Assembly: GCF_000350225.1 (NCBI RefSeq)
Contig: NW_005178827.1
Location: forward strand, 114,666 to 178,665
Direction of reading: 5' to 3'
DNA: 64,000 bases
DNA from: Chondrus crispus
Taxonomy: Eukaryota; Rhodophyta; Florideophyceae; Gigartinales; Gigartinaceae
Shown: in pieces, positions 1 through 10,542 of the stretch
Position numbering within the stretch: the stretch's first letter is position 1
How the letters are laid out: each line of letters starts with the position of its first letter
Notes under the pieces: model-generated
Seen by the model: only the letters and a program-made list of their open reading frames with translations
Database searches by the model: none
Told to the model about the DNA's origin: nothing
Program-made: the position numbers and the translations under genes

Positions 1-813
1 GACGATCTCCCAGAGCGATATAGTCGCCCCGCGGTCGCCACAAGTTCTGCCGACATGGGGACAGCTGTCCTGCACGCCCCGGTCCGGACCAGCTGCGCTA
101 TGACGAAATGGTCCGCGATCCCGAGTCCCCCGCGACGACGAGAAGACGCAGCCCTGCATTAGGTAGCAACGACAAGTACGCCCCAGTTGGAATAAGGGGA
201 GAGAAAGAGACAGTATGGGCCGCCGTCGGCTGATACACGCGAGATCAGAGCTCCAACAAACAGCCACCGCCATACCCTAAATACCGGGGAAAATATTGGT
301 GAAATGGGAAATTACACTGACGGGCGGTTGCACGGGCAGGACGCCCAGACACGTGCTGTACGCAACAACGCGCAAGGGACGTCCGGACAGCGGCGCGTGG
401 GAAGAGTACAGCGTGTACCCACAGATCGGCACACGCAAGCGGTGCCGCCCCCTTCATAATCGTCAAACCAACGGACGTCCGACGCACGGGTCGTCACGGA
501 CGCGGAGCGGGCACCAAGAACAGCAGCCCGAGGCGCTGAGCAAGAAAAGACCCTCCCGCGGTGGATACGGCACGCGAGGAACGAACGCGCCCCCGCCGTG
601 GGCTCGCAAGCAGGGGGGGCTCGAGCTCTCCCACGACCGCGCTGACGCACCGCTCGGGCGTCGAGGGAGGAGCCGACTCCCTCCTCGTCCCTCGCATGCC
701 AACGATCGGCCCCTTTCCCCCGCTCGCTCGCCCGAAAGCGGAGCGGGGGAGGCTACAGTACGGAGCGCGACGTCGCGCTGGGTAGCAGACAGGGCCGGAC
801 GGAAGGAACGCCC
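1..813. other. GC-rich repetitive flank, no convincing gene
   Basis: This stretch is GC-rich and has overlapping open frames on both strands, none with a recognisable domain. The part around 650-790 resembles 10830-10935 on the other side of the first transposon: both contain CTCGCTCG, a GGAGCGG block, CTACAGT and GACGTCGCGCTGGG. I read it as host repeat DNA into which the CACTA-like element inserted. No gene is supported. Confidence 0.5.
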
Positions 814-816
814 TAC

Positions 817-1130
817 CCCAGTAAGGTATATGGACATCTAAAAGATGTTTGTTGGATGCATGGCCCTGGAAATGCTCAATAGATGCCTCAAAGAGACACC
901 GTTTAAAGATAACTTTTGGATGTTGTTTGGATGCCCTTTAGATCTATTTTAGATCTTAGTTGGATCTTTTCAGGTACATTTTGGATGTTCATTGGCTCAG
1001 AACAGATGCATTCCGGATACATCATGGACGCTTGTGTACGCGGAGTCTGCCCCAATGGTGTCATGACAAGTGGTGCATTTGCGATGGTGCATTGAAACAT
1101 ACCCAAATTTGACAAGTGTCATTAGGAGAA
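817..1130 (+). repeat. Left TIR and subterminal GGATG repeats
   Basis: The terminal inverted repeat (817-829) is followed by about 300 bp in which TTGGATG, AGATGC and related hexamers recur every 15-30 bp. The right end (10262-10539) has the reverse complement (CATCC, GCATC, ACATC). Such arrays are known binding sites of the transposase or accessory protein in EnSpm elements; that function is inferred here. Confidence 0.7.
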
Positions 1131-2354
1131 CGCCCGTTGCACAAGATAGATAGATTGATCGGATTGGCTCTTGTTAGCTCATCTTTCATTGGCACTATTG
1201 GATTACAAATGTGTTTACATTCTCATGTTTCCTGTCACTGTTGTACTTTCTGGATTCCCTGAGATTTCCTTGTGGGCGCGCGCATTTCTTCTTCCGCGGG
1301 GACGAAGAAACTGGGGCGGCCGGGCGGGCTAGGTTACAAGCGCCGGTTCATAGAGGCAGCGCCCATGCCCTCCTTCCTGAAGGTTAACGCGCATCCGATT
1401 TTGGCTGCGAACACGTCGCGCGACGCCCCCTCCAAAAAGGTTCTTCGCGCGAAAGCACATCGCGCCTTCTCCGTCCCACATGCGTGCGAATGGGAGCGCA
1501 GCAGTACCGACGTCTCCCCCGCCACGCTCCGCAGGGCCGTGCGTGACCTGCCCACGGCCCAAGCCAACGCACGACTCGCAACCGCGCAAGCCTTGCGCAT
1601 GCCGCTGTGCGCCATAGTGCCGTGCTGGACTCGCTCCCCGGCTCAAACAAAATCCCCACTGGTCATCACTCAAGCGCGGCACATCCCGCCGCGCCTCCCT
1701 TCGGCAGCAGCACGGACCTTCCACGCCCCATGCGTAACGCGGACGCGGCCTCCCTGCGCTCAGTCATTTTTCGTACCATATATTATTCCTGTTTAATAGT
1801 TGTCTGCGAGGTCAATGTATAAGAAAAGCCATTGAAATGACACGATAGTTAGTGACTGTTTTTTGCAATGCAACCATGTTCAAATCAGAGAAATGAGTAA
1901 CGCACAAGTAGTTATACGAAAAACCCAAAAGGAAAGTACACCAGACATGACAAGAGGAGCGGTGCATAGAGATGTACTCTGTGTCAAATAGAGCAATATT
2001 TGTCAGGAGCTCTAGCGTCCCAAAATATCTGATTGATTACGTACCAGAAAACGTCTCAGTTATGCCAGCGATTAGAAGGGAGGCACATATATGCAAGTAT
2101 CTGCAGTGCCAGAGTGAGCGGACCGGAGCGACTGCCGTTCCGGTAAAGTGAGTATTGTACCATGTAAAACTGTGGAAATCAACAGATGCGACCGGAAAAG
2201 ACAAACGGACCAATACCACAGGTGTCAGCAAGAGAGTTATGGGTTGAGAAGATCACTACAAGGAGTTTAGAGCAACGTCCAATCTTATCACCTGAGTCAA
2301 CGAAATTCACGCGCGATACCACAACGACAACTGAAACTGGAAATGACCCCTTTT
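1131..2354. other. Non-coding interior with a GC-rich patch
   Basis: Between the left subterminal repeats and the transposase lies a GC-rich patch (about 1270-1760) inside otherwise AT-richer DNA. It has open frames on both strands but no recognisable protein. The sharp base-composition change suggests a captured host fragment, but I cannot name it. Confidence 0.3.
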
Positions 2355-5171
2355 CTACTTAACGATTCTCCTGATTCCCATCAAATCTTGCTTTGGTATG
2401 TCTCGAAAGTAGTAGCTTGATTTGCGATCAACAAAGTACGTGCGGTCACCAATATCCATAAACCCAAACAGCCTGTCGATGCAAGCGCATGTTTCCAAAG
2501 TTCGCAGTTTCCCGCGTCTCGAGTGCCCATTCTTATATAGCAGTTCCATCTTCTCATCCCTTATGATATCATATTCCCAATCGACGCGCACGAGGAAAAA
2601 AGTTTCAGTTATGTTTGACTCATCTACGAATACTGCAACTTCCCAAATCTCGTCAACGTATCCGAAAAAGGCCTGTACCGGGCTTTCACAATGTGTGCTC
2701 GAATCAGTGCTTTCATTCTCCGATTGAAACAGCCCAACGACGCAAAATTTTTGTCTTGCGGTTCCGTCTCTCTCCCGGCGACGAAACTCTGTAGCTGTTT
2801 CAATCGTGAACTCGCCGTCTTCCCGTAAAAGTTTCACTTTACTGTGAAGCCTTAGTCCACCTAGCCTGCAGTGCGCATAAAACTCCTCCATGTTTGCCCG
2901 GAAGAACGCCAAGGCCTGGTCGCGACGACCAGCACTTTTTGTCTCCACACCCGCATGACTGGCTCGCGTCTCGAAGAAAGAGGAGACTGGTCCGTTTGGA
3001 GTTCGACCCTGATGGATTCCACCAGACAGCAACTTCAAGCACAGAAGGGTATGGCTTTTGCGGAACAAGTTCGTCTCTGGATGCTTACGTGACTTTGCTC
3101 TTCCCCCCATCTCCCCAACAAAGCGCTCCATGAAGAACTGCGAGACATTTCGCAATGGACCGCATTCTCTCAAAATTTCCGGGAGGTGTAGTATGGCATG
3201 AGTGGTGGGGGTGAAACAAAATGAATGCCGCTTGCTTTCATGGAACACAGTTGTGAAGAGTGCATGCAGTTTCTGTACAATTTTGCGAAGCTGAATCGAA
3301 TCCGTTCTCCGCGGCGACGCATCTTGAACGATTGTCAGCATCTTGGAAGTTAGAAGCCACAATGTCTGCTGTCTTCTGTCCAACGCCGCTGAATGCCACA
3401 CAATGGAGGCGAAGTAAAGTCCAAAGTTTTTGAAATCTTCAGCTCGAAAATGGTTAAGATTTCCCAAGCTTGTTGGTGGACGGCCCCAAAATTGCGGAAT
3501 TCCTCTGTGGTTGCGAGACAGTGCAACATTAACGAGAGCAATCTCACTTGTGGTCAAAATGTAGGACGTGTGCAAATCTTGATGGCGCTTATGGGAGCCA
3601 ATAACCAGAAACACCAAGTGCCGAACCCAACCCAACAAACAGAGATGCATAGGATCATACGGAAAGGAAAAAACGAAATCCAACGAAAGGCGCGCGATCA
3701 GGGGTCTTTTCTTGATCCCCGTAGCTCGCGGAACCGTGTCTTTCTGTCGCCAGACGGACGCCGTTTCAGAAGAGGTTCTCCGTTCTGGGCATTCTAATTC
3801 TATCCAACACTGATCTTCCCATATGTCATTCCCTCCAACAGCTTCTTTCCTGCACCTCTCCGATCCGACAGGGACAGCGTACAGAGAGCCGCATACAAAG
3901 ACGGCTTTTTTGTGGCAATTCCGGCAGAAAAGTTTTGCTCTGTGTCCCATAAAACCGAAAAGCTTGCTTGCGGCGGGGAAGTCCGCAGTGATAAAAAGGA
4001 CGAATGCGAAGAGCTTCCGGGTTCTGCCGTCCCAACACTTTACATCCATTCCTTTTTCCAGGTTCACGAGGTCGTCCACAATTGAGACTAAAAAGCTCTC
4101 GAAAAACTCAGGGTTATGTGAACCAGGAATAAAACCGGTGACGAGAGCATTTGCAGCCTGGCCGCGATGTGAGAAGTCCAGATTCAGAAGCTTGAAGATG
4201 ATAGGCCAACAGGTTCTTTTTCCTTCACTTGTACCATAAAGTTCGAAACCATCTGTGGACATGACCATGAAAACATAGAGTTCACCGTCTGGATCCCACG
4301 TGCCTAAGCGCTTACGAAACATTCGGCGAAACAAGGCGCCGTCGTAGTAGTCAGAAAAAATGTCGACCGGTTCTGAACTCATTGCTAAATGGGCTTCCTG
4401 ACATCCTTTCTGAAACTGAAGGAAAGAATATTCCTCGCGGCAGAGAGCTTTTAGTTGGTCAGAGACGTTGCTCGTCCAGAATCGTGCTGATCCGATTCTC
4501 TGTCTGCAATCGGCATTTGGACATGTATTTCTACGAGACTGAGACCCAGTCGCAGCGAAATGTCCGCGTGGACACATTGGGACGTGGTGCTTAGGCACAT
4601 CCGCTCTTCTATTGATATGTCTCATAAGCACGTCATATGAGAACCGTGACCTTACAATTGACGTCTGCAAAGCACTTCGTATACATCGGGTAGAAGCTTG
4701 GCCCAATTCCAGAACATGAAGAAGTTCCAAAATTCTCTTGGATTCAGACTCCTTTAAATTCCAATTTGTATCAGCTAAACGTTCGGTTCGGGTGCTTTCT
4801 GAGTCATGGGATGACGTCTCCATCTCAGACAGCGGCAGTTCATCGTACCTGTCAATTTGTCTTTCGGGCACTTCACTGATCATCCACTCAGACGAGTCTT
4901 CGTCACTTGGCGAATACTCCTCCACGCATACCTCTTCAGCCCATTCGTCAATCTCTCCTGTGCTGCTCTCATTCACGGAAAAGTGTGGTGCAAAACTCGA
5001 CTGTGAGGAAGTTTCGTCTATTGAAGCTTTCTCATGTTTCCACTCTTTCAATCTCCTTTTTCGGGAACGTACATACAATTCGCCGCGCGTCCGAATGATG
5101 CCAAGCACTTGTTCCCGTCTACGTTTGAGATACCTTCTCGGCGAGTGGTCGGTAAAATCGTTTTCATTCAT
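2355..5171 (-). CDS. Transposase, tnp2 / Transposase_21 (CACTA/EnSpm) family
   Basis: An uninterrupted 938-aa frame starting at an ATG (5169-5171). The N-terminal ~230 residues are acidic and basic low-complexity sequence. A short cysteine/histidine segment (CPRGH...CPNADC) follows near residues 200-220. The catalytic region shows the tnp2 layout: STDGFELYG around residue 300, CWPIIF just after, the FPYDPMHLCLLGW block near residue 490, and MERFVGEMGGRAK near residue 690, which should hold the last catalytic acidic residue. These match the DDE-type Transposase_21 family in order and spacing. The length is normal for an autonomous CACTA transposase. It is divergently arranged with the next gene across about 310 bp, so the two may share a promoter. 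It may be active, since no stop or frameshift is visible. Confidence 0.85.
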   Translation of the reverse strand: MNENDFTDHSPRRYLKRRREQVLGIIRTRGELYVRSRKRRLKEWKHEKASIDETSSQSSFAPHFSVNESSTGEIDEWAEEVCVEEYSPSDEDSSEWMISEVPERQIDRYDELPLSEMETSSHDSESTRTERLADTNWNLKESESKRILELLHVLELGQASTRCIRSALQTSIVRSRFSYDVLMRHINRRADVPKHHVPMCPRGHFAATGSQSRRNTCPNADCRQRIGSARFWTSNVSDQLKALCREEYSFLQFQKGCQEAHLAMSSEPVDIFSDYYDGALFRRMFRKRLGTWDPDGELYVFMVMSTDGFELYGTSEGKRTCWPIIFKLLNLDFSHRGQAANALVTGFIPGSHNPEFFESFLVSIVDDLVNLEKGMDVKCWDGRTRKLFAFVLFITADFPAASKLFGFMGHRAKLFCRNCHKKAVFVCGSLYAVPVGSERCRKEAVGGNDIWEDQCWIELECPERRTSSETASVWRQKDTVPRATGIKKRPLIARLSLDFVFSFPYDPMHLCLLGWVRHLVFLVIGSHKRHQDLHTSYILTTSEIALVNVALSRNHRGIPQFWGRPPTSLGNLNHFRAEDFKNFGLYFASIVWHSAALDRRQQTLWLLTSKMLTIVQDASPRRTDSIQLRKIVQKLHALFTTVFHESKRHSFCFTPTTHAILHLPEILRECGPLRNVSQFFMERFVGEMGGRAKSRKHPETNLFRKSHTLLCLKLLSGGIHQGRTPNGPVSSFFETRASHAGVETKSAGRRDQALAFFRANMEEFYAHCRLGGLRLHSKVKLLREDGEFTIETATEFRRRERDGTARQKFCVVGLFQSENESTDSSTHCESPVQAFFGYVDEIWEVAVFVDESNITETFFLVRVDWEYDIIRDEKMELLYKNGHSRRGKLRTLETCACIDRLFGFMDIGDRTYFVDRKSSYYFRDIPKQDLMGIRRIVK

Positions 5172-5482
5172 AATACAGACAAGGCTTACGTGTTAGGGGG
5201 AAGGAGGGTGGCGAAATGACAGCTACTGTGGACTTGGGAAGACGCATTGGCTATAATTTGGGGTAGAGAATTCTGAATAATGAGAACCAAACGAAACAAA
5301 TTTTGATCCCTCATCAAAGCGGGAAATGCCATTGAGGGCGCTTTTCTTTCGTTTCGAGTGAAACGAAACACTTCATAAATACTTTCTCCACAGCAGCTTA
5401 TCCAGATTTCTTGCCTTCATTCCTGTCATCATTCATGTGAAGTAAATTCATAACTTCGATTCTGCTGTTTTTTCTTAGTAGA
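5172..5482. promoter_or_regulatory. Intergenic region between divergent transposon genes
   Basis: The two intact genes of the element start about 310 bp apart and point away from each other, so this AT-richer segment must hold both promoters. No clear TATA box could be fixed. Confidence 0.4.
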
Positions 5483-6436
5483 ATGGAGGGACCCAAAGAG
5501 GAAGACGGATGTCTCATGGAACCATCCAGGAGAGAAGCGCGTCGCGTGGGGAAAAATGGAACAATCGGGTCGCAGCGACCCATACGTGAGGTGTTCAACA
5601 ACGCATACCTCTCTTACATGGAGAAAAGCGGTGACGATTTCCAGCTTTTGTCAGATTCGACGATCCGTGGTGCTTTCAAACGGGTTCGTCTTGTGTTGTA
5701 TGGGAGCGGAAAGTTCGGTATGGAGTTACCCAAGGGGAAGTTTTCTTACAAGGATCTAAAGTATGAGCACGCCGGGACTTTGGCGACGCTCCGAAACAAT
5801 CTCGAGAAGCGCATTCCAGACCTGAAGCTTGCCCATAATCAGTGGGCCGCCGATGCAATAATCCAAGAGGTTCTGCGTCGTGACAAAATCTACGGGAAGA
5901 AGAAATCAAAAATGCCATCAGATTCGTGTGGCGGTGAGAGGGAGCAAGGAAACATGAGTCCACAGCAGTGCGACGACGACCACCGTCGCATCTTAAGGAC
6001 TGAACCAGTGCCAGGTGATTCTCATGGTGACCGAGTTCAACGGAGTACAGAATTCGAGCAAGGAACTGATAGTGATGACATTCATCATGAAGATGCTTCA
6101 AGAAGTCGGGTCCATGATGGTGAACGTGTTAAGGCAGGTCGAGGAACATCCCGTGATAGACATTTCGACGAAGACTCACATCTTAAAGTACATCACCCTA
6201 CAGCGAACACAAAGGGTAAAAACGCAAGACGTGTCCACAACCGACTTCCGGGGTTGATCCTTGGGTGTCGTGAAAACGGTGATCTTGGTCAAGGGGTTTT
6301 TGAGGATGGAGGCGATAATCTCCAGGACGTCCAGCCGTCGGTCCGAGAGCGTAATAAACGCAAACGAAATAACAAAGGAAATGCACCTCTGGCGACGACA
6401 TCATTCAAACGCCCTCGTCGTCATACCAAGAAGTAG
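5483..6436 (+). CDS. Transposon accessory protein, unrecognised
   Basis: A 317-aa frame from ATG at 5483, divergent from the transposase. Residues ~30-145 look globular (conserved-looking SYMEKSGDDFQLLS and LEKRIPDLKL segments) and end in a lysine-rich stretch (IYGKKKSK). The remainder is highly charged, rich in Asp, His, Arg and Lys, and ends in a basic patch (RKRNNKGN ... KRPRRHTKK) that could be a nuclear localisation or DNA-binding tail. CACTA elements commonly encode a second, DNA-binding protein beside the transposase that recognises the subterminal repeats, and position and charge fit that role. I do not recognise the family, so the function is inference. Confidence 0.55.
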   Translation: MEGPKEEDGCLMEPSRREARRVGKNGTIGSQRPIREVFNNAYLSYMEKSGDDFQLLSDSTIRGAFKRVRLVLYGSGKFGMELPKGKFSYKDLKYEHAGTLATLRNNLEKRIPDLKLAHNQWAADAIIQEVLRRDKIYGKKKSKMPSDSCGGEREQGNMSPQQCDDDHRRILRTEPVPGDSHGDRVQRSTEFEQGTDSDDIHHEDASRSRVHDGERVKAGRGTSRDRHFDEDSHLKVHHPTANTKGKNARRVHNRLPGLILGCRENGDLGQGVFEDGGDNLQDVQPSVRERNKRKRNNKGNAPLATTSFKRPRRHTKK

Positions 6437-6522
6437 AATGGTACATTACGCAGTCATTCATTTTGTATGACTATGGGTCGCGGCAAATAACTCCTCTTCT
6501 TCATGAATAAAGAACTGATCGG

Positions 6523-7020
6523 TTGATTGCCCGCGTCATCCATGGCGACCCCGTCCCCACTAACGCCCTCGCCCGCGTGCACGGCGGCATCGCCCTCATC
6601 GACATGCGGGGCGCACAGGGAGATGCCCTCATGCTCGCCGGAGACGCCGTGTACGATGTCGCAAAGGTCGTGCAGAGCCTCTCCGGATACGACCACATCC
6701 TTGCCGCCGTCCCCATCGACGCTTTTGTCGAGGCCAGGTGGAGGAGGGCGCAGGGCGTCGTCAGGAGGTATGTGGAAGATTCGTACGGCGTGGATTGGGG
6801 AGACGTCGTGCTGGTTGTGTGTAGCTTGTTCACGAGCTTGATCCCGTTGCATGAGGGCGCACGGAAGAAGAGATTATTCGCGAGCGTGGCGCGGAGACTG
6901 CTCGAGTGTGTGCTGTGTGGGAGGATGGGGGAGGAAGACGTTGTTAAGGAGGTTGCGGGAGTGCTGAGGGAGGAAGTTTGTCGAGTAGATAGTGGAGAGT
7001 CTTGCTGCTTAAGTGGGTAG
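6523..7020 (+). pseudogene. Captured C-terminal fragment of an APH/choline-kinase-like phosphotransferase
   Basis: The 165-aa frame starts inside a protein: it opens with the catalytic loop VIHGDPVPTN, which fits the HGDxxxxN signature of aminoglycoside phosphotransferase and choline-kinase-like enzymes. LIDMRG follows at the position of the metal-binding aspartate, then GDAVYDVAKVVQSLSGYD, usual in bacterial-type members linked to sugar-phosphate or capsule metabolism. The N-terminal ATP-binding lobe is missing, and codon use is more GC-rich than in the transposon's own genes just upstream (5483-6436). I read it as a host gene fragment captured by the transposon. It could still be transcribed, but it cannot bind ATP in the usual way. 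Confidence 0.6.
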
Positions 7021-7363
7021 CCACGCGCATTCGTAAAAGCCCTTCTGCAATGAATGAAACAGAAAGCTTGCGGGCACTGGGGTAATTTGTTAGTGCCCGC
7101 GCATCTTGCATTGTTCATGACATTTGGCTAGAATGCGTTGGCAGAGGAACAGCTCACGCAGGCACGCTCCTTAGTTGGGAGACGTGATCGGGTCGGACAT
7201 GCGTAGACGTATCCGAGCTGTCCTGCCTTCAAACGTCCTTTTGCGCTTCTCAAATTTCCCCCGTTTTTGATGTTTTTTTGGATGGATCAAGAGACTCCCT
7301 TTGGGAACCCCCGTCCTCTCAAACCGCAACAGTCACGGCTCCCGTCTCCCACCCCCTCACGCC

Positions 7364-8857
7364 ATGCCAGAACAGGCAGCCGTCCCCGACCAAGAAGCCT
7401 CGCCGCCCGATGCCGCAGAGCAGGGCAACGTTGAGCAATCGACTGGGACCGAAAGCCTCGTGGCATAAGAACCACCTCATGTCCACGCGGATACGTCCGA
7501 GGACCCCGCGATCACTCCCATCACAGCCGCATCCTTCCACCCGCCGGAAGTCGTCTCCAACGTAAAGGGCGTGTCTGCAGACGTCTCGCTCGACCGTGGC
7601 GCCCCCCTCGACGTCGACGTCGTCTCCGACCCGGATCACACGCACGCATCCCAGCCGCTCTCGGGGCCACATCGCGTTCCGGACGTCGATCGCGACCCCG
7701 ACGCGATCCCGGGCAAGGAGGACCCCATCGATGTCGACGGGACGGAGGATAGCTTCGACGAGGCCGACGACGATGACGTGGCCGACGTTGTCGATGAAGA
7801 CGTCGATGAAGACGACGCGAACAGCGCGAGTGAACATGAGGATGGGAAGAAAGGAGATACAATTGATTTGACGGAAAGTGTCGAAGGAACCCCACAGACG
7901 AAGAGACGCGACATGGGGGATGTGGAGGAGCACTCCGAGGTGGAAGAGGAGGTGCACGAGGAGGACAGTGAGCACGAGGATGCCGAAGAGCATGAGGACG
8001 GCTTGCACACCCCGTCAGATGGGGGCCATGGCGAGGATGACGCCGCTAGCTCGTATGCGGACGCCGCGGATGTGGCTGAAGGGGAGGTTGATATTGACGA
8101 GCATGAGGCAGACAAGGCTAGCGGCGAGGGCGAAGACGCTGCAGAAGCCACCGCCCACCCCGGGGACAAGGGAGCTAGAGTTGATTCCAAGGGAGGCGTT
8201 GGACAGACAGCAGAAAAGGCGGATGAGGCTGAGGCTGAGGCAGATAATGATACACAGAGCAATCTCTTCAGTAATCAAGCGGCGGTACAAGCTGCATTTG
8301 AAGTGGAAACCGCTGTTCAATCTGATTCCGTTGATGGACTCGCAAAGACCGCCGTGGATACCGGCGCAAAAGAAAAGCGTCTGTTAAGAATTGCAGCTGA
8401 TGACGGCGCCGCGAAAGAAGCACGTGAGGACGACATCGCAGAAGAAAAATCGAAGGCAGAGATAGGCACAATTATCGAAGCAAAAGCAGTACCGGGAATT
8501 GCGATGGATTCGGGAGTTGAAAAGGAAGCACATGAGGATGACGCCCCAGAAAGGGAATTGGAAGTGACAGTTGAGATTTCAGAGGACGAAACTGCAAAGC
8601 AACGGAGTGAAGGGTTCGATGACAACGCGCACAAAGACGAGAAGCACGAGGACATGCAAGAAAGCCCCGCAACGCCCTCTTCTCCCGCTGCACCCGGCCC
8701 GGATGACGACACAATGTCAGAGGAACATGAGGAAGGAGACAAGATTTCAGAAGAAGATCCTGATATGATGGTAGACGGGATGAATCAAAAAGGTGGTGAA
8801 CGAACCATTCGTGTTTTCGGTCACGGTTTGGGGTCCGTCTGGACAGGAAAAAGGTAG
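7364..8857 (+). pseudogene. Acidic low-complexity protein with one in-frame stop
   Basis: From a well-placed ATG at 7364 the frame runs 34 codons to TAA at 7466, then continues in the same frame to 8857. The product would be very acidic: long Glu/Asp runs (EHEDAEEHEDG, DEADDDDVADVVDEDVDEDD), Ala- and Glu-rich imperfect repeats in the second half, and no folded domain that I recognise. Composition resembles acidic histone-binding or nucleolar proteins, but this is only composition. GC-rich codon use in the first part suggests host origin. If 7466 is a sequencing error the gene would be intact; otherwise translation could start at a later codon. Confidence 0.4.
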
Positions 8858-8859
8858 CG

Positions 8860-9285
8860 ATGTGGCAAAATGCTTCCTTCATCCATCTACAAAAACATAC
8901 TTTTGATGTGTTTTATGACGCATGTATGATGTACATCATGGATGTAGTGAAAGAGAAACCCCGGCCGAAGACGGCAAGGTTTCAAGAGCCAACCCTACAA
9001 CAGAAGACGGCGGCCGCTGCACCAAAACCGAACCCTACAGCTGCGAATCCAAATAACAAAGCTGGAGTGGCAGCTAATCCTAAAGTCGTGCCCTTGGATC
9101 AACGAAAGCTTCTTCTGTTAAAGATGGAAGCTTTGAAAAATAAAAAAATCGGAAGATGCTCCGAAGGATCCCCATCGGGAAATGTGACGTCTGAGAGTTC
9201 TGGGAAACGTACTACATCCAAGCCGATTAGCACGCCCGGACACATGAAGATCAACCCTCTGCTGTCATCGACTCGGCATCGATGA
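8860..9285 (+). CDS. Unrecognised lysine/proline-rich frame
   Basis: A 141-aa frame begins with ATG two bases after the stop of the acidic frame. It has an amphipathic start, a Pro/Ala/Asn-rich linker (APKPNPTAANPNNKAGV) and a basic helix (QRKLLLLKMEALKNKK). The last codons enter a perfect hairpin (9257-9293). No family recognised. It may be an exon or fragment of the same captured gene as its neighbours, because the frames change at the junctions. Confidence 0.3.
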   Translation: MWQNASFIHLQKHTFDVFYDACMMYIMDVVKEKPRPKTARFQEPTLQQKTAAAAPKPNPTAANPNNKAGVAANPKVVPLDQRKLLLLKMEALKNKKIGRCSEGSPSGNVTSESSGKRTTSKPISTPGHMKINPLLSSTRHR

Positions 9286-9293
9286 CAGCAGAG
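9257..9293. repeat. 15-bp perfect inverted repeat with 7-base loop
   Basis: CTCTGCTGTCATCGA at 9257-9271 is followed, after CTCGGCA, by its exact reverse complement at 9279-9293. It sits exactly where one open frame ends and the next begins, so it may mark a join between two captured fragments. Confidence 0.8.
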
Positions 9294-9698
9294 ATAGAGC
9301 GCGTGCGAAAACTCGTCGTCGGAGGGGGGCACCGGTTGTTGTCCAGGTGGATCGGCGAAAGCTCCCCCTTAGAATTTGAAACGTTGGAGGGAAGCAAGCG
9401 GACATGCAACGCGGCGCAGCTCAAAACAAATGCCAAGCAGCTGGAAAGCACACGTGTGGTTGAAATTCTGGTCAACAGGGACTCTGACTCAGGTCTTTCG
9501 TCGAAGGGTCCCTCGGCTGCCGACAAGTACGGGCGACTGGCGCGCTACAACTGGAAGGCACGAGGCAGCGAGGAGGATCTGGATTTGTACTGCGATTGGT
9601 ATGGGCGCAGCGTGTTGCTCAAGCCGGAAGACATGGTCCGAAGCGGGGGGAAGGGGTGCGTTGAGTTTGACGTTGCGACGAGCCATTATGTTTTCTGA
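9282..9698 (+). CDS. Unrecognised frame, possibly captured fragment
   Basis: A 138-aa frame from ATG at 9282 overlapping the previous frame by four bases. The C-terminal half looks like a folded protein (KYGRLARYNWKARG, DLYCDWYGRSVLLKPEDM). No catalytic motif is visible and I do not recognise the family. Confidence 0.3.
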   Translation: MTAEIERVRKLVVGGGHRLLSRWIGESSPLEFETLEGSKRTCNAAQLKTNAKQLESTRVVEILVNRDSDSGLSSKGPSAADKYGRLARYNWKARGSEEDLDLYCDWYGRSVLLKPEDMVRSGGKGCVEFDVATSHYVF

Positions 9699-10261
9699 AA
9701 GACAAGCATGTCGTCATGGGAATGCTACTGTCGAACAGAGGGAGCCCGCGGAGGCGATGGCATCGATGATGCATTATCATCAAATATTATGTTGGGGACG
9801 AGCGGTGTAGGTCGGTGGCGGGTTCGGGCGGAGGGTGTCTGGAGGTTGGTAGTCTGCAGTGATATAGATAGTAGGCGGTGAGCCTGTGGCGCTCCCCGTG
9901 GCCATGAGCAAGTCGACGGCGCGACGACGAAGAGGACCAATCCTGGTCGGCAGCTTGATGAGGGCACTGGCAACAGCTGAAAAGATGACACGCGCACCTT
10001 GTTCGTGCTAGAAACGGACGCGGGTGTCGGCATCGAGCTGGCCGCCGGTGGTCGCAGAGGTTCGGTCGCGCACGGTGTAGGTAAAAGTGCTGGGCTTGAT
10101 CTCGTTGACTACGAACTGCGACTCCTCGAATGCATGCAGGGCGTCGCCGAGCTGGTGCAGAACTGTAATTCGTGAGGGATCCGCCGAGCCACAGGCGCGG
10201 GTGATCGCAGAGGCCGCGACTAGCAATTGAGGCTTGGAGCGGTAGGGCTTGCTGCGGTTCA
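9699..10261. other. Interior stretch with a possible minus-strand gene fragment
   Basis: On the minus strand 10008-10262 there is an 84-aa frame with an ordered-looking sequence (AITRACGSADPSRI, NEIKPSTFTYTVRD). It may be another captured exon, but it has no recognisable domain. The rest shows nothing I can support. Confidence 0.25.
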
Positions 10262-10539
10262 TGGATGCCTCAAATATGCTCTGACCTCCCTTAGATGCTT
10301 TAAAGCTACGCAGTTTGTGGTGGCCCTCATGCTATAAATATCTAAAAGTAATCTTTAAAACATCCAATCAGCATTTAATCATCTTTCAGGCATCCTTTAG
10401 ACATCCAGTCCCTAAAACACGTATCAGGCCGTCACCCGATCAGCATCTCCTACACATCCAGGACCCATCCAAAATATATCCAAAAATATCTAATAGACAT
10501 CAAATAAACATCCCATATACATCTGCATACTTTACTGGG
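10262..10539 (-). repeat. Right subterminal repeats and TIR
   Basis: About 12-15 copies of CATCC, GCATC or ACATC spaced 15-25 bp apart lead to the terminal inverted repeat at 10527-10539. Orientation is opposite to the left end. TAC follows immediately at 10540-10542. Confidence 0.7.
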
Positions 10540-10542
10540 TAC

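Larger units (their letters stand above)
817..10539. mobile_element. CACTA/EnSpm-like DNA transposon, about 9.7 kb
   Basis: The left end reads CCCAGTAAGGTAT and the right end is its inverted match with one mismatch (CCCAGTAAAGTAT on the minus strand). The trinucleotide TAC lies directly outside both ends (814-816 and 10540-10542) and fits a 3-bp target duplication. Both subterminal regions carry many GGATG/GATGC motifs, in opposite orientation at the two ends, as is usual for CACTA elements. A tnp2-family transposase lies inside. The terminal bases are not the canonical CACTA, so the superfamily call rests on the transposase, the subterminal repeats and the 3-bp duplication. Gene fragments between 6500 and 10260 look like captured cargo. 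Confidence 0.75.

Noticed and set aside
7636..8742. Ser-rich minus-strand frames opposite the acidic protein
   Set aside because: They are antisense of Glu/Asp-rich codons and have no domain.
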